The notes below the pieces were generated by a model. That model was not told the DNA's origin and did not search any database. It saw nothing but the letters and a program-made list of their open reading frames with translations. From contig JAUQQO010000018.1 of NCBI GenBank assembly GCA_030549795.1, forward strand, positions 88,277 to 152,276: a DNA stretch of 64,000 bases, given 5' to 3'. The DNA is from Pseudomonadota bacterium (GTDB taxonomy: Bacteria > Pseudomonadota > Alphaproteobacteria > Geminicoccales > Geminicoccaceae). The translations under genes were made by a program, and so were the position numbers. Shown here one piece after another: positions 63,951-64,000 of this stretch. Position 1 is the stretch's first letter; each line of letters starts with the position of its first letter.

Positions 63951-64000
63951 CGCTTGCTCCTTCGTTGCCGCGATCGCCGCGGCTCCCACGCCGCTGCTCT

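Overview
The window is a stretch of GC-rich bacterial chromosome (roughly two thirds G+C by eye) that reads as an alphaproteobacterium, possibly of a Rhodospirillales-like lineage. Support comes from conserved alphaproteobacterial neighbourhoods: DUF3576 lipoprotein - leuS - lptE - holA; cytochrome c - kdsB - pheA; a SUV3-like helicase followed by an S4 protein; a phasin with a PhaR-type box; and a CtrA-type box. I see no rRNA, tRNA, CRISPR, insertion sequence or phage. Genes are tightly packed, many starts are GTG or TTG, and stop/start overlaps of the GTGA type are frequent.

Layout. 1-274: end of mobA. 345-6779 (minus): a probable eight-gene operon in which a tryptophylquinone (TTQ) amine dehydrogenase cluster (large subunit, MauE, MauD, small subunit, monohaem cytochrome c) lies between the two halves of a split transketolase and is preceded by a secreted VWA protein. 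Formate-tetrahydrofolate ligase is divergent at 6971, followed by convergent folE, so the first 9.5 kb looks like a C1/amine module. 10-15.5 kb: TPR-SPOR protein, phasin, polyprenyl-phosphate sugar-1-phosphate transferase, flavin reductase, threonine aldolase. 15.9-22.3 kb (minus): sugar ABC importer (ATPase, binding protein, permease), FGGY kinase, GT-C membrane glycosyltransferase and an Ogt-type DNA repair protein, all overlapping or nearly so. 22.4 kb: MaoC dehydratase. 22.9-26.5 kb (minus): a UbiA - DprE1 - DprE2 trio like the mycobacterial polyprenyl-phosphoryl-arabinose pathway. 26.6-36.4 kb: methyltransferase-acetyltransferase fusion, small membrane protein, FG-GAP/UnbV protein, htpG, SUV3-like helicase, S4 protein, YggS protein, JmjC-type hydroxylase.

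36.5-39.7 kb: three tandem porin-family genes, the first two sharing near-identical DNA blocks. 39.8-44.7 kb: DUF3576, leuS, lptE, holA. 45.1-48.4 kb: UbiH-type monooxygenase and an IlvD/Edd sugar-acid dehydratase. 48.7-54.4 kb (minus): complete yejABEF peptide importer. 54.5-57.6 kb: HisN-type phosphatase and membrane cytochrome c (minus), then kdsB and pheA (plus). 57.6-58.7 kb: the longest gap, with an unresolved lipoprotein-like reading frame and a CtrA-type box. 58.7-64 kb: Nudix hydrolase, argJ, PpiC isomerase, SpoU methyltransferase, iron alcohol dehydrogenase, a strong hairpin, and a DUF2892 membrane protein.

The most unusual unit is the amine dehydrogenase nested inside a split transketolase and facing a formate-THF ligase. 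The inference is that periplasmic amine oxidation yields an aldehyde that enters cytosolic carbon metabolism through the transketolase and/or the folate C1 route. The second notable unit is the complete DprE-type trio in a Gram-negative, with a GT-C enzyme nearby that could use its polyprenyl-linked sugar.
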